DNA of 64,000 nucleotides from the NCBI GenBank assembly GCA_017464525.1, contig JAFTZM010000005.1, forward strand, positions 28,201-92,200, given 5' to 3'. Positions 8,492 through 17,023 of the stretch are shown in pieces; position 1 is the first letter of the stretch; each line of letters starts with the position of its first letter. A program made the position numbers and the translations under genes. The notes under the pieces are model-generated. The model was given only the letters and a program-made list of their open reading frames with translations. It was not told the DNA's origin and ran no database searches. The DNA is from Clostridia bacterium. Its GTDB lineage: Bacteria > Bacillota > Clostridia > Oscillospirales > QAKW01.

Positions 8492-9347
8492 TGCGATCCA
8501 GTATTCTTTCGATGTTTTCATCGGAATATTCGATTTCGGATGAATAAAGACGTGCCAGCTCAACCAAACCGTCGAAGGTCTTTTCTTCGGCGGAAAAGAT
8601 GGCGGCAATCAGCTTGACGCTCAATGCAACAAAGGCCGCCCGCTTTGCCAATTGCTCCGGCTGCAGATGCCGAAATGCAAAATACACGGAAAGCTGCTCA
8701 AAGGGGATGTCCCATTCCATCGGTAGGGGAGAGGACTCTTGAATTTGCTCCAATTTCTGATCCCATGCTGGATCTAGCCGCTCCAGATTTTTATAAAACA
8801 TTGCCCAATCCTGCAGGTTTGGGTCAAGGTCACTTCCGCAGAGCACAAGCATTTTTTTCAGCCGTTGTTCTACGGTTTTACTGCGATCCTGCAAAGCAGT
8901 AAAAACCTGCTTTCTGATTCGAAAGAAGGGATCCTTCGATCTAATTGGGGAAAAGGTGACCTTTTCCTGCTGGCTGAGGATCAGCTGCCCGGCTGCTTCG
9001 CAGCACAGTCCAATCCCCATTTCGATGCGGTCGCTGTAGTAATTACGGAAGCGAGGGTGATCATCGCAGATCTGGCATAATCCGCCTTCCCCCAATTGGG
9101 TGATGATATCGCATAGATTCCGGCTGTTCAAAAAGGGGCAACGCTCCTGCTCATTGAGAATAAAATGCGGGGTGTTTTCCGGGGAAATGTGTTCCTTCAA
9201 CCGTTTCCCTAATTTACCGCCGACTTGCCGGTAAAAATCCAGCGTTTCTTTGTCAATATCGATTTCCCATCCAATGCAGCAATTGTGGCGGCACCGGTCA
9301 GCAATACATTTGAAATTTTCATAATAATTCGGTACGATCAGTTTCAT
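8484..9347 (-). CDS. FliB-like (flagellin) lysine N-methylase family protein
   Basis: 287 aa. The N-terminus has the cysteine pattern of the FliB/YkgJ-related family: KCIADRCRHNCCIGW (C14, C19, C23, C24), then ERCPFL, LCDII and LCQICDDHPRF, the last being the diagnostic stretch after which a helical C-terminal half follows. Members methylate surface lysines of flagellin in Salmonella and are thought to use a metal centre; most Clostridia copies are uncharacterised. No flagellar gene is in this window. Convergent overlap with the DeoR gene by 8 bp. Confidence 0.75.
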   Translation of the reverse strand: MKLIVPNYYENFKCIADRCRHNCCIGWEIDIDKETLDFYRQVGGKLGKRLKEHISPENTPHFILNEQERCPFLNSRNLCDIITQLGEGGLCQICDDHPRFRNYYSDRIEMGIGLCCEAAGQLILSQQEKVTFSPIRSKDPFFRIRKQVFTALQDRSKTVEQRLKKMLVLCGSDLDPNLQDWAMFYKNLERLDPAWDQKLEQIQESSPLPMEWDIPFEQLSVYFAFRHLQPEQLAKRAAFVALSVKLIAAIFSAEEKTFDGLVELARLYSSEIEYSDENIERILDRIT

Positions 9348-9370
9348 GGCATTATTCTACCACATCTTTC

Positions 9371-9399
9371 TTGACTTTTCTACCGTTTATCAATAAAAT
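9371..9399 (+). promoter_or_regulatory. Promoter of the YgiQ-type gene
   Basis: TTGACT (9371-9376), 17 nt, TAAAAT (9394-9399), about 20 nt before the start codon, giving a very short leader. Confidence 0.65.
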
Positions 9400-9418
9400 A
9401 ATAATAAGAGGAGATAAT

Positions 9419-11188
9419 ATGGAACTTGCAAAATATCCGCTGCCTGTTACCCCTGCCGAATTGGAAGCGCAGGGGGTGTGGCAGCCCGATTTTATCATCG
9501 TCAGCGGCGATGCCTATATTGACCACCCCTCCTTCGGTACTGCCATCATTGGCCGTATTTTGGAGCGGGCGGGTTTTTCTGTTGCGGTCATTCCTCAGCC
9601 TGATTGGCGCACAACAGCCGATTTTGAGCGTTTTGGATCTCCCCGTTTGGGATTTTTGGTCAATGCGGGCAATATTGATTCCATGGTGGCCAATTATACC
9701 GTTGCCAAGCGCCGCCGGGATTATGATTATTACTCCCCCGGCGGTAAGGTGGGGAAAAGGCCCGATCGGGCAGTGATCGTTTATTGCAACCGGATCCGGG
9801 AGGCATTTGGCGATGTGCCTATCATCATTGGCGGTATTGAAGCCTCTCTGCGCCGCTTTGCGCATTATGATTATTGGGATAATAAGCTCCGGCGCAGTAT
9901 TTTGGTAGACAGCGGAGCAGACATTCTCAGCTACGGGATGGGGGAGCGCTCGATCCTGCGGATTGCAGAATTGCTGAACCGCGGGATCCCGGTACGTAAA
10001 ATTCGGGACGTGCCCGGAACCGTGGTGATTACGGAACGGGATTTTACACCGAAGGGTTCCTTCGTCATGCTGCCCGGCTTCCGGTCGATTTGCGGCGATA
10101 AGAATCAATATGCCGCATCTTTTAAAATCCAGTATCAAAACTGCGATCCCGTTTCCGGAAAGATCCTTTGCGAGGCCTACGACGAGGGGCTGTTGGTGCA
10201 GAATCCTCCGTCGGCACCGTTGAATACCGCTGAACTGGACGATCTGGCGGAGATTTCCTATACCCGGAAGCCCCACCCCATCTATGGGAAGGAGGGCGTT
10301 CCGGCCTTGGCCGAGGTGGAGTTTTCCGTGACCCATAACCGGGGGTGCTTCGGCGGGTGCGCTTTTTGCGCCATTGCTTACCATCAGGGGAGAGCTGTAA
10401 CCTCGCGCAGCATGGAGTCGGTGGTGGAGGAAGTGGAGTTTTTGGCCGGCTTGCCGGATTTTAAGGGCTATATTCATGATATCGGCGGGCCTACCGCCAA
10501 TTTCCGTACCGGCCCTTGTAAAGAAGTGGCAGAGGGGAAGAAGGGGGTATGCGCCAACCGACGCTGCCTTACGCCTCAGCCATGCCCCAATCTGATCAAG
10601 GATCATAGTGAGTATATCGAGCTGCTGCGCCGTGCTTCGGCGGTCAAGGGGGTCAAAAAGGTATTTGTTCGCTCCGGGATCCGCCATGATTATGTGATGG
10701 CAGACCGGGCCCACGGTGGCAGATTTATTGAGGTGTTGGCGAAACGGCATGTTTCCGGTCAGCTTCGTACCGCACCGGAGCATATTTGCCCTGAGGTGCT
10801 CGCATTGATGGGTAAGCCGTCTTATGAGGTATATGAACAGTTTGTAGATCGCTTTAATGCTGCCAGCCGGAAGGCAGGGCTAGAGCAGTATGTGGTGCCC
10901 TACCTGATGTCCTCACATCCCGGTTCAACTATGAAAAGCGCCGAGCGGCTTGCCCGCTATATGCAACAGAATAAGCTTCGGTCTGAGCAGGTGCAGGATT
11001 TTTATCCCACTCCTGGCACGGCTGCTACGGTCATGTATTATACGGGGATCAACCCCTTCGATGGGAAAAAGGTGTATGTTGCTGTTTCACCTGCCGAGAA
11101 AAAAGCCCAGCGTGCTCTTCTGGGCGGCAAAACTCTGCCGCCCAGAAGAGTACCGGTCAAGAGGAAGCATAAAAAAGGGAAGGCTTAA
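9419..11188 (+). CDS. YgiQ family radical SAM protein
   Basis: 589 aa from ATG 9419 (AGAGGAG, 5-nt spacing). The upstream in-frame codons lie in the promoter. The family layout is clear: an N-terminal cobalamin-binding-like domain (DAYIDHPSFG, GGIEASLRRFAHYDYW) and a radical SAM barrel with the 4Fe-4S motif C310-x3-C314-x2-C317 inside NRGCFGGCAFC, followed by HDIGGPTANFR and a C-terminal basic tail (RVPVKRKHKKGK). The reaction is unknown for the whole family. It is monocistronic: a consensus promoter precedes it and a palindromic element plus terminator follow. Confidence 0.92.
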   Translation: MELAKYPLPVTPAELEAQGVWQPDFIIVSGDAYIDHPSFGTAIIGRILERAGFSVAVIPQPDWRTTADFERFGSPRLGFLVNAGNIDSMVANYTVAKRRRDYDYYSPGGKVGKRPDRAVIVYCNRIREAFGDVPIIIGGIEASLRRFAHYDYWDNKLRRSILVDSGADILSYGMGERSILRIAELLNRGIPVRKIRDVPGTVVITERDFTPKGSFVMLPGFRSICGDKNQYAASFKIQYQNCDPVSGKILCEAYDEGLLVQNPPSAPLNTAELDDLAEISYTRKPHPIYGKEGVPALAEVEFSVTHNRGCFGGCAFCAIAYHQGRAVTSRSMESVVEEVEFLAGLPDFKGYIHDIGGPTANFRTGPCKEVAEGKKGVCANRRCLTPQPCPNLIKDHSEYIELLRRASAVKGVKKVFVRSGIRHDYVMADRAHGGRFIEVLAKRHVSGQLRTAPEHICPEVLALMGKPSYEVYEQFVDRFNAASRKAGLEQYVVPYLMSSHPGSTMKSAERLARYMQQNKLRSEQVQDFYPTPGTAATVMYYTGINPFDGKKVYVAVSPAEKKAQRALLGGKTLPPRRVPVKRKHKKGKA

Positions 11189-11212
11189 GGGTGTCCTCAG
11201 TTAGGGAATATT

Positions 11213-11324
11213 CACCCTGAAAAGAATCATTATGGCGCAATCCTGCGTTAAAAATGCTCGTCACCCGTCAGGGTGCCTGCGCTTTTCGCCTTGCCTTGCA
11301 TCCAAACTGATTCTTTTCAGGGTG
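11213..11324. repeat. 112-nt palindromic element (17-bp perfect arms)
   Basis: The arms CACCCTGAAAAGAATCA (11213-11229) and its exact reverse complement (11308-11324) enclose 78 nt that can pair further (GG..GCAA against TTGC..CC near the arms) and hold a small inner hairpin, CACCC-gtca-GGGTG. It lies in the 301-bp gap between ygiQ and purC together with a separate terminator. The size and symmetry fit a MITE/REP-like element or a structured RNA. No coding potential is seen. Confidence 0.6.
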
Positions 11325-11370
11325 CCACAGGCAGTTTTGAGACACAGATTTTTTGTTCATGTACAATGAC

Positions 11371-11408
11371 AAAAATCCCGCAATGCTGACGCATTACGGG
11401 ATTTTTTT
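11371..11408. terminator. Bidirectional terminator between ygiQ and purC
   Basis: The stem AAAAATCCCGCAATGC pairs, with one G-U wobble, with GCATTACGGGATTTTT around a TGAC loop, and T-runs are present on both strands. It serves the convergent ygiQ (+) and purC (-) transcripts. Confidence 0.8.
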
Positions 11409-11489
11409 CGTTTTGTATGGGCGAAAAAGATGGTTTCAAAACCGATTCTTCCTATCTGAGGGCACCCAAAACCTTCTCTTTATATTATG

Positions 11490-12173
11490 TTATCGATTGA
11501 GGATCAGCTTGGTCAACTCAACAGGATCAACAATAGTGTCGCCCTTATAAACACGCATATTACCGGAAGCGATCTCATCGATGAGGATGACCTCGCCGTT
11601 ATTGTAACCGAACTCAAACTTGATATCCCAGAGATCCAGGCCGATGGTCTTCAGATCGTCGGCAACGATCTTGGTGATCTTCAGGGTCTGCTCCTTCATG
11701 CTTTCGAACATTTCGGGGGTCATAACACCCAGAGCGGCCAGACCTTCCCCAGTAACCAAAGGATCACCCTTGGCATCATTCTTGAAGGTACACTCCACAT
11801 AACCGCCCTCCAGAACGGTACCGTCCTCAATGTATTCGCCGTATCTGCGGATAAAGCTGCCGGTAGCAACCAGGCGGCAGATGACCTCCAGACCGTGGCC
11901 GAAAACAGTGGCAGGAAGAACTTCCATGGTAGCGTCGTCTACATTGGCGCTTACATAGTGGGTCTTGATGCCGGCTTTCTTCAGCAGCTCAAAATAATGG
12001 ATAGAGGTCTGCAGGTTTGCCTTGCCGATACCCTCAATGGTCAGACCTACGCTGTTTTCACCCGGATCGAAAACGCCGTCTTTACCGGTGCAATCATCCT
12101 TAAACTTCAGCATTACATTGCCGTTGTCCAGTTCAAAAACGTCCTTGGTCTTGCCTTCGTAAACTTTCTTCAT
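11490..12173 (-). CDS. purC: Phosphoribosylaminoimidazole-succinocarboxamide synthase (SAICAR synthetase)
   Basis: 227 aa, close to the usual 235. It ligates aspartate to CAIR using ATP in de novo purine synthesis in the cytosol. The family landmarks are present: the N-terminal YEGKTKDVF, the SAICAR signature motif [17 protein letters not shown], and [24 protein letters not shown], which supplies the ATP and metal-binding acidic residues. It stands alone, not in a pur cluster, with its own promoter and terminator. Confidence 0.95.
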   Translation of the reverse strand: MKKVYEGKTKDVFELDNGNVMLKFKDDCTGKDGVFDPGENSVGLTIEGIGKANLQTSIHYFELLKKAGIKTHYVSANVDDATMEVLPATVFGHGLEVICRLVATGSFIRRYGEYIEDGTVLEGGYVECTFKNDAKGDPLVTGEGLAALGVMTPEMFESMKEQTLKITKIVADDLKTIGLDLWDIKFEFGYNNGEVILIDEIASGNMRVYKGDTIVDPVELTKLILNR

Positions 12174-12220
12174 GGTACTTCTCCTTCTGTATTTTTGAAT
12201 TGTAAAAATATTACTTAAAA

Positions 12221-12249
12221 ATTTTAATGTTAAATTGTTGAATTGTCAA
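12221..12249 (-). promoter_or_regulatory. purC promoter
   Basis: Minus-strand TTGACA (12249-12244), 17 nt, TAAAAT (12226-12221). The leader of about 45 nt is AT-rich; no purine riboswitch fold was recognised in it. Confidence 0.7.
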
Positions 12250-12328
12250 GTGTTCCGAAATAATTTCGGTAATTTTGTCATCATTGCAATTCATTATCCA
12301 ATTCTAACCAAATTTTTTGGAAATAATG

Positions 12329-13012
12329 CTATAATTCAATCTTAACGAATTGATCTGCGGTGGCTGAGTCTTTTGTTATTCTGCAATCAACCGCATAGAT
12401 TTGAACACCGTCCTCAGCAGCCTGGCGCAGGGCGTCCCCGAAAGCTTTGTGCGTTTCGTCGTTGGGTTTTAGGAGGTGAACCTCTTTCATCTGGATCACA
12501 AACAGAATATAGGCTTGATAGCCTTCCTTTAAAGATTCTGCCAGTTCTCGAATATGCTTAACGCCCCGTTCGGTGGGGGCGTCTGGAAATAAAGCAACGC
12601 CGTTTTTCTCCAGAGTGACGCCTTTTACCTCTAAAAATGCTTTGTTTTTTCCGTTTTCAATAAAAAAATCGAAGCGGGAACTGCCGTATCGGATCTCCCG
12701 ACGGATGAGAGCATCGGTGTGTTTACGCAGCCATTCTTCAGCAATATCATTGGCAGCCTGAGAATCTATGTTGACGGGGAGTGTTGCCTTATTCTTCCGT
12801 TGCTTTTCCACGCCGATCAGGTCATATTTTGTTTTTCTGGCAGGATTATCAGAAACTGCCAGATAGACTGTTGCACCTGGAATAAGCAATTCCTTGCATC
12901 GTCCTGTGTTTTTGACATGAACAGTTTCTTCTGTTCCGCCGATCTCTATTTGGGCAATAAATCGGTTTGGGCGGCTGATGAAGCGCCCTTCGATCACATG
13001 AGGATATTTCAT
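12329..13012 (-). CDS. sfsA: SfsA family DNA/RNA nuclease
   Basis: 227 aa, full length for SfsA. The N-terminus carries the OB-like segment ending in HVKNTGRCKELLIPG. The central part has the PD-(D/E)xK-type core: RRE..YGSSRFDFFIENG, then FLEVKGVTLE, where Asp, Glu and Lys would bind the metal, and the family tail FPDAPTERGVKHIREL. In E. coli the protein was first described as a sugar fermentation stimulation protein and later as a nuclease. Monocistronic, minus strand. Confidence 0.92.
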   Translation of the reverse strand: MKYPHVIEGRFISRPNRFIAQIEIGGTEETVHVKNTGRCKELLIPGATVYLAVSDNPARKTKYDLIGVEKQRKNKATLPVNIDSQAANDIAEEWLRKHTDALIRREIRYGSSRFDFFIENGKNKAFLEVKGVTLEKNGVALFPDAPTERGVKHIRELAESLKEGYQAYILFVIQMKEVHLLKPNDETHKAFGDALRQAAEDGVQIYAVDCRITKDSATADQFVKIEL

Positions 13013-13044
13013 GGGGGCTCACTTTCGAAAAAATGTTTTTGTTT

Positions 13045-13073
13045 ATTTTAACACATTCTGCAAAGAATTGCAA
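13045..13073 (-). promoter_or_regulatory. sfsA promoter
   Basis: Minus-strand TTGCAA (13073-13068), 17 nt, TAAAAT (13050-13045). Confidence 0.6.
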
Positions 13074-13110
13074 TACAAAAACCGGGTATCCTATTTCTGA
13101 GGTGAATAAA

Positions 13111-13245
13111 ATGACTGAAAAAGAAAAACAACCTAAAGAAAAGAAGGAAAAGCCGATCTCGCCTGTTTATCCGGTGATTGATACGGATCTGGCACGGGAC
13201 AACCTGGAAAATGATATCACAGCGGCTGATCTGCAGGACCTATGA
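13111..13245 (+). CDS. Small acidic/lysine-rich protein, 44 aa
   Basis: Not a family I recognise. The start ATG follows GAGGTG with 6-nt spacing. The first 17 residues are almost only Lys, Glu, Gln and Pro; the rest is acidic with PVYPVIDTDLARDNLENDI. Its stop codon overlaps the start of the Rieske oxidoreductase gene (ATGA), which is the strongest evidence that it is translated. It could be a coupling leader or a small partner of the oxidoreductase. Confidence 0.55.
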   Translation: MTEKEKQPKEKKEKPISPVYPVIDTDLARDNLENDITAADLQDL

Positions 13246-14534
13246 TGAATTCTCTTTGGAAAGAAACTGCAGAGCTGCCCTCCTTTCCTTCTTTAAAGAA
13301 GGATATCCGTACGGATGTGCTGATCATCGGCGGAGGGATGGCGGGAATTCTCACAGCTTTTTTTCTGCAGCAGAAGGGGATCCCGTATCTATTGGTGGAA
13401 AAAGGAAGGATCTGTAGCGGAAATACCGGAAATACAACAGCGAAGATCACCTGCCAGCATGGGTTGATCTATCATAAAATTTTTAAATCCGAAGGTGTGG
13501 AAGCAGCAAAGAAGTACCTACAGGCAAATCAGGCTGCTTTAAAGCAATTTAGAGAGCTCGCACAAAAAATCGATTGCGATTATGAAACGAAGGATAACTT
13601 TGTTTATTCAACAGAACTTCAAAAGTTGAATGATGAAATGGAGGCTTTGCAAAGGATCGGTTATGCTGCTCAATTTGTTCGGGAGCTTCCTTTACCCGTC
13701 CCGGCAGCAGGAGCGGTGAAGTTTCCGGATCAGGCTCAGTTTCATCCCTTGAAGTTTGTGGCAGAGATCGCCAAAGGGCTGCATATTTATGAGAACACCT
13801 TTGTGCGGGAAATGGTGGGCAATACCGCTGTTACAGATCAAGCCAGAATTCATGCCGATCGGGTGGTTGTTGCGACCCATTTTCCGTTTTTGAATAAGCA
13901 CGGCAGCTTCTTTTTGAAACTGTATCAGCATCGTTCCTATGTGATCGCCCTGAAGAATGCGGCAGATGTTCACGGAATGTATGTGGACGACGAAGATACC
14001 GGTCTTTCCTTTCGGAATCAAGGTGAATACCTGCTTCTGGGCGGGGGAGGGCATCGTACCGGTAAAAAGGGCGGGAATTGGGCAGAGCTTCGTGGCTTTG
14101 CCAAAAAAGTATTTCCTCATTCTCAGGAGCGGTATTTCTGGGCTGCTCAGGATTGTATGAGTCTGGATCAGATCCCTTATATCGGGCAGTATTCCAAAAA
14201 CACGCCGAATTTGTATGTGGCATCAGGCTTTAATAAATGGGGTATGACCGGCTCGATGCTTTCGGCAATGCTTTTGAGCGATCTGCTTCTTGGCAAAAGA
14301 AACGAGTTTGCAGAGTTGTTTGATCCTTCCAGAAACATTGTGAAGCCACAACTATTTATCAACAGCTTTGAAGCGGTGGTCAATCTGCTGTCTTTATCAT
14401 CCAAACGTTGCCCCCATCTGGGCTGTGCCTTGAAATGGAATGCTGCGGAGCATTCCTGGGATTGCCCCTGCCACGGCTCCCGCTTTTCTGAAACCGGTGA
14501 AATATTGGATAATCCTGCTAACGGCTGTCGTTAA
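13242..14534 (+). CDS. FAD-dependent oxidoreductase with C-terminal Rieske [2Fe-2S] domain
   Basis: 430 aa. The N-terminal dinucleotide fold (DVLIIGGGMAGILTAFFLQQKG) opens a DAO-type FAD domain. The C-terminus is a Rieske module with ligands C390-x-H392 and C408-x2-H411 plus the disulfide cysteines C395 and C410 (CPHLGC, CPCHGSRF). The layout matches the YhfW-like family found in Firmicutes, which probably transfers electrons between a soluble donor and the 2Fe-2S centre; the substrate is not known. The tail after the Rieske motif is short, about 20 residues, as in relatives. It is translationally coupled to the 44-aa gene upstream, and its stop codon lies in the loop of the terminator hairpin. 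Confidence 0.88.
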   Translation: MMNSLWKETAELPSFPSLKKDIRTDVLIIGGGMAGILTAFFLQQKGIPYLLVEKGRICSGNTGNTTAKITCQHGLIYHKIFKSEGVEAAKKYLQANQAALKQFRELAQKIDCDYETKDNFVYSTELQKLNDEMEALQRIGYAAQFVRELPLPVPAAGAVKFPDQAQFHPLKFVAEIAKGLHIYENTFVREMVGNTAVTDQARIHADRVVVATHFPFLNKHGSFFLKLYQHRSYVIALKNAADVHGMYVDDEDTGLSFRNQGEYLLLGGGGHRTGKKGGNWAELRGFAKKVFPHSQERYFWAAQDCMSLDQIPYIGQYSKNTPNLYVASGFNKWGMTGSMLSAMLLSDLLLGKRNEFAELFDPSRNIVKPQLFINSFEAVVNLLSLSSKRCPHLGCALKWNAAEHSWDCPCHGSRFSETGEILDNPANGCR

Positions 14535-14551
14535 TACGACTGCCGTTTTTT
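14520..14551 (+). terminator. Terminator of the Rieske gene
   Basis: The inverted repeat AACGGCTGTCG / CGACTGCCGTT, with the TAA stop in its loop, is followed by a T-run. Confidence 0.75.
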
Positions 14552-14552
14552 G

Positions 14553-14581
14553 TTGTATTTTTCTTTAGATTATAGTATAAT
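14553..14581 (+). promoter_or_regulatory. Promoter of the flavodoxin-like reductase gene
   Basis: TTGTAT (14553-14558), 17 nt, TATAAT (14576-14581). The -35 box abuts the T-run of the preceding terminator. Confidence 0.6.
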
Positions 14582-14601
14582 TTAAAAAGAGGTGATAAAT
14601 C

Positions 14602-15219
14602 ATGAAGGTATTGATGATCAACGGAAGTCCTCATGGCAAGGGAAATACATCCATTGCCCTTGGGGAAATGGAAAAAATCTTCAAGGTGGAAGGAATTGAA
14701 GTTGAAACACTACAAGTGGGCCAAATGGATATCCGGGGCTGTATCGGCTGCTTTTCCTGCAGAAAAAACGGAAAGTGTGTTTTTGATGACATTGTAAACG
14801 AAGCTGCCCCTAAATTGGAGCAATGCGATGGGTTGGTGGTGGCCAGCCCGGTGTACTATGCATCTGCCAATGCCACCCTGATCGCTTTGTTGGACCGATT
14901 GTTTTATAGCACAAGCTTTAATAAGTCTATGAAGGTGGGCGCAAGTGTGGCAGTAGCCCGCCGAGGCGGATGCTCTGCCACCTTTGATGAGTTGAACAAG
15001 TATTTTACGATCAGCGGAATGCCGGTGGCATCCAGCCAGTATTGGAACAGTGTGCACGGGGGAGCGCCCGGTGACGCCTCATTGGATGAAGAAGGACTTC
15101 AAACCATGCGTACATTGGCGCGGAATATGATCTTTTTGATGAAGAGCATCGCTCTTGGAAAGGAGCAATACGGTCTTCCTGAAAAAGAACCTGCCAAACG
15201 TACCAATTTTATCAGATAA
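14602..15219 (+). CDS. NAD(P)H-dependent FMN reductase / iron-sulfur flavoprotein family
   Basis: 205 aa with a flavodoxin-like fold. The N-terminal FMN phosphate loop is INGSPHGKGNTS (residues 6-17), the segment GCIGCFSCRKNGKC is the compact cysteine motif seen in Isf-like flavoproteins, and SPVYYASANATLIALLDR is the second FMN loop and dimer helix. It probably reduces quinones, nitro compounds or iron in the cytosol. Whether the cysteines bind 4Fe-4S here cannot be told from sequence. GAGGTG lies 6-7 nt before the ATG. The next gene begins 13 nt after its stop, so they are co-transcribed. Confidence 0.85.
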   Translation: MKVLMINGSPHGKGNTSIALGEMEKIFKVEGIEVETLQVGQMDIRGCIGCFSCRKNGKCVFDDIVNEAAPKLEQCDGLVVASPVYYASANATLIALLDRLFYSTSFNKSMKVGASVAVARRGGCSATFDELNKYFTISGMPVASSQYWNSVHGGAPGDASLDEEGLQTMRTLARNMIFLMKSIALGKEQYGLPEKEPAKRTNFIR

Positions 15220-15231
15220 GGAGATTGAAAG

Positions 15232-15804
15232 ATGAAGAAGGGCAAAACAATAGGATTTGATCTTTCGAAGCTGATTTCCATCTGCATTTCTGTACTGGCC
15301 CTGATTATTTCAATTTTCGGTTTTATTTCCAATCAGGAATCAAAACCGCTGGCCTATTACTTAAAGCCGGCGGTCACTTCCTTCACAGAGGACACTATAA
15401 CCGCTGAGATCGAAGTGATCGTAACCAATGGCGCAGTACATCAGGTTCGGGTGATCGATTATAAGGACGGGGTGCTTTCCGATATCGCTAATAACGTGGG
15501 AGGAACCATCCGGAAGTCCACCAATAAAAAGGGAAGGACCTTTGAGTTTCAGTTTCAATACGATGATCAGCTGGATGAGTTTATCATGACAGAATATCTG
15601 CTGATCGGCGGAAAAGACGGAAGCAAGGAGCTCAGTATGATCCTGTATCATGTTGATCTGAAGGACCGATCGGTGAAGGCGGATTGTTATTCGGTAGAGG
15701 ATCTGATCTTTGCTGAATTAGATCCTTCCCAGGAACTTTATGGAAACGCCTTAAAAAATTACCGTGAGCTCATCAATATTTTGAAGGAAAACGGAGAATT
15801 ATAA
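15232..15804 (+). CDS. Single-pass membrane protein of unknown function
   Basis: 190 aa, family not recognised. A short cytoplasmic KKGKTIGFDLSK start is followed by one hydrophobic helix (about residues 13-33, ISICISVLALIISIFGFIS), then an extracellular region rich in beta-type residues. No lipobox or clear cleavage site is seen, so an N-terminal anchor is likely. It follows the FMN reductase by 13 nt and ends in a hairpin, so the two form a small operon. Confidence 0.6.
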   Translation: MKKGKTIGFDLSKLISICISVLALIISIFGFISNQESKPLAYYLKPAVTSFTEDTITAEIEVIVTNGAVHQVRVIDYKDGVLSDIANNVGGTIRKSTNKKGRTFEFQFQYDDQLDEFIMTEYLLIGGKDGSKELSMILYHVDLKDRSVKADCYSVEDLIFAELDPSQELYGNALKNYRELINILKENGEL

Positions 15805-15810
15805 TTCAGT

Positions 15811-15833
15811 ACGCTGCTCTTTTTGAGCAGCGT
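15811..15833 (+). terminator. Hairpin after the membrane protein gene
   Basis: ACGCTGCTC and GAGCAGCGT around a five-T loop; only a short, broken T-run (TTGCTT) follows, so termination may be partial. Confidence 0.6.
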
Positions 15834-15860
15834 TTGCTTAAAAAACTTTTGTTAAATGAA

Positions 15861-15889
15861 TTGACAAATTGAAAAAATGGCAGTATAAT
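15861..15889 (+). promoter_or_regulatory. Consensus promoter of the ROK operon
   Basis: TTGACA (15861-15866), 17 nt, TATAAT (15884-15889): both boxes match the full consensus. The transcription start would lie about 20 nt before the ROK start codon. Confidence 0.82.
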
Positions 15890-15916
15890 GCAATCAAAAA
15901 ATCGTGAGGTGCAGGA

Positions 15917-17023
15917 ATGTTACGGCCGAATAATTCCTCTTATATGAAATTAAAAAACCGTGCAGAGATCCTGCGGCTGATCCGTGCGGATGGGATGTCC
16001 CGGGCAGAGCTATCCCGGCAGACCGGCCTGAGCCGTGCAGCAGTGACCATTATTGTGGATCAGCTGTTGTCCGAAGGGATCATTAAAGAAGGGGAGGCGG
16101 TAAAATCAGAATCCGGCCGTTATCCCACTGCATTGCACCTTGATTCTGCCGCCCGATACGCCGCTGGGATCGATATTTCCCGGGAGGGATGCCGGGTCGG
16201 AGTGGCTGATTTTGGCGGAAGGCTGCTGGAGCAGCGTTTCATTGCGGTGGCTGAAAGCCCTCAGAAAACCGTTGAGCTTGCCGCCGGAGAGTTGAAGGAG
16301 CTTTTAGCAGCTAAAGAAAATGTGCTGGGCGTGGGCATCTGTGTCCCGGGGCCGGTGGATGTTTTCAAGGGTTCCGTTTTAAGGCCGCCCGGCCTGGATC
16401 TTTGGCATAGTTTTGATATTGTGGATGCTTTTGAACAGCAACTGCAACTGCCTGTGCTGCTGGAAAAGGATACCAATGCGCTCGCTCTGGCGGAGAAGAA
16501 TATGGCCCGGGTAGGAGAAAATTTTATCTTTCTTCTGGCGGATCACGGCCTTGGTTGCGGATTGATTCAAAACGGAAAATTGTTTAAGGGCTTCGGTGGC
16601 TTTGGCTGCGAGCTGGGGCATATCAGTGTTGATAGGAATGGTCCCCTTTGCCGCTGTGGAAATCGGGGATGTGCAGAGCTTTATGCCTCCATCCCTGCCG
16701 CTGAAAAAGTAGCGAAAAAAAGCTGGAATGAGTTTAAAAAGGATGAACAGCTATTATTAAATCTGGCAGAAATGCTGGCTTTGGCGTGTATCAACGCGGT
16801 AAATCTGCTGGAACCGGAGGAGATCGTTTTGGGCGGGAAGCTTGCGGATGCTCCACCGTTGCTGGCTGAGCGTCTGGAAAGGGCTTTGGCTCAGCGGTGT
16901 ATGACCCGCTTATACCATAAAGTGAAGGTTCGCCGGTCTGTGCTGCCTGAAAATGCAAGAACCGTTGCGGCAGCCGGTCTGGTGCTGGAAAATTTTTTTA
17001 ATTGGATGGAGGTAAAAAAATGA
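15917..17023 (+). CDS. ROK family (NagC/XylR-type) transcriptional regulator
   Basis: 368 aa. An N-terminal winged helix (SRAELSRQTGLSRAAVTIIVDQLLSEGII, about 34-62) is joined to a ROK sugar-kinase-like domain with AAGIDISREGCRVGVAD, GVGICVPGPVD and the zinc-site motif CRCGNRGCAELYAS. The conserved kinase Asp region reads LEKDTNALALAEK, where active ROK kinases have a DNDANAAA-type site, so the protein is probably a sugar-sensing repressor and not an enzyme. It is translationally coupled (ATGA overlap) to the next gene, which implies that gene is the regulated function. Confidence 0.9.
   Translation: MLRPNNSSYMKLKNRAEILRLIRADGMSRAELSRQTGLSRAAVTIIVDQLLSEGIIKEGEAVKSESGRYPTALHLDSAARYAAGIDISREGCRVGVADFGGRLLEQRFIAVAESPQKTVELAAGELKELLAAKENVLGVGICVPGPVDVFKGSVLRPPGLDLWHSFDIVDAFEQQLQLPVLLEKDTNALALAEKNMARVGENFIFLLADHGLGCGLIQNGKLFKGFGGFGCELGHISVDRNGPLCRCGNRGCAELYASIPAAEKVAKKSWNEFKKDEQLLLNLAEMLALACINAVNLLEPEEIVLGGKLADAPPLLAERLERALAQRCMTRLYHKVKVRRSVLPENARTVAAAGLVLENFFNWMEVKK

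Noticed and set aside
9380..10783. 467-codon open frame on the minus strand
   Set aside because: Lies fully inside the YgiQ gene on the other strand and has no recognisable motifs; the plus-strand protein is a clear family member.
11189..11489. Riboswitch for purC
   Set aside because: The element is at the 3' side of purC and has palindromic arms, not a purine aptamer; the purC leader at the other end shows none.
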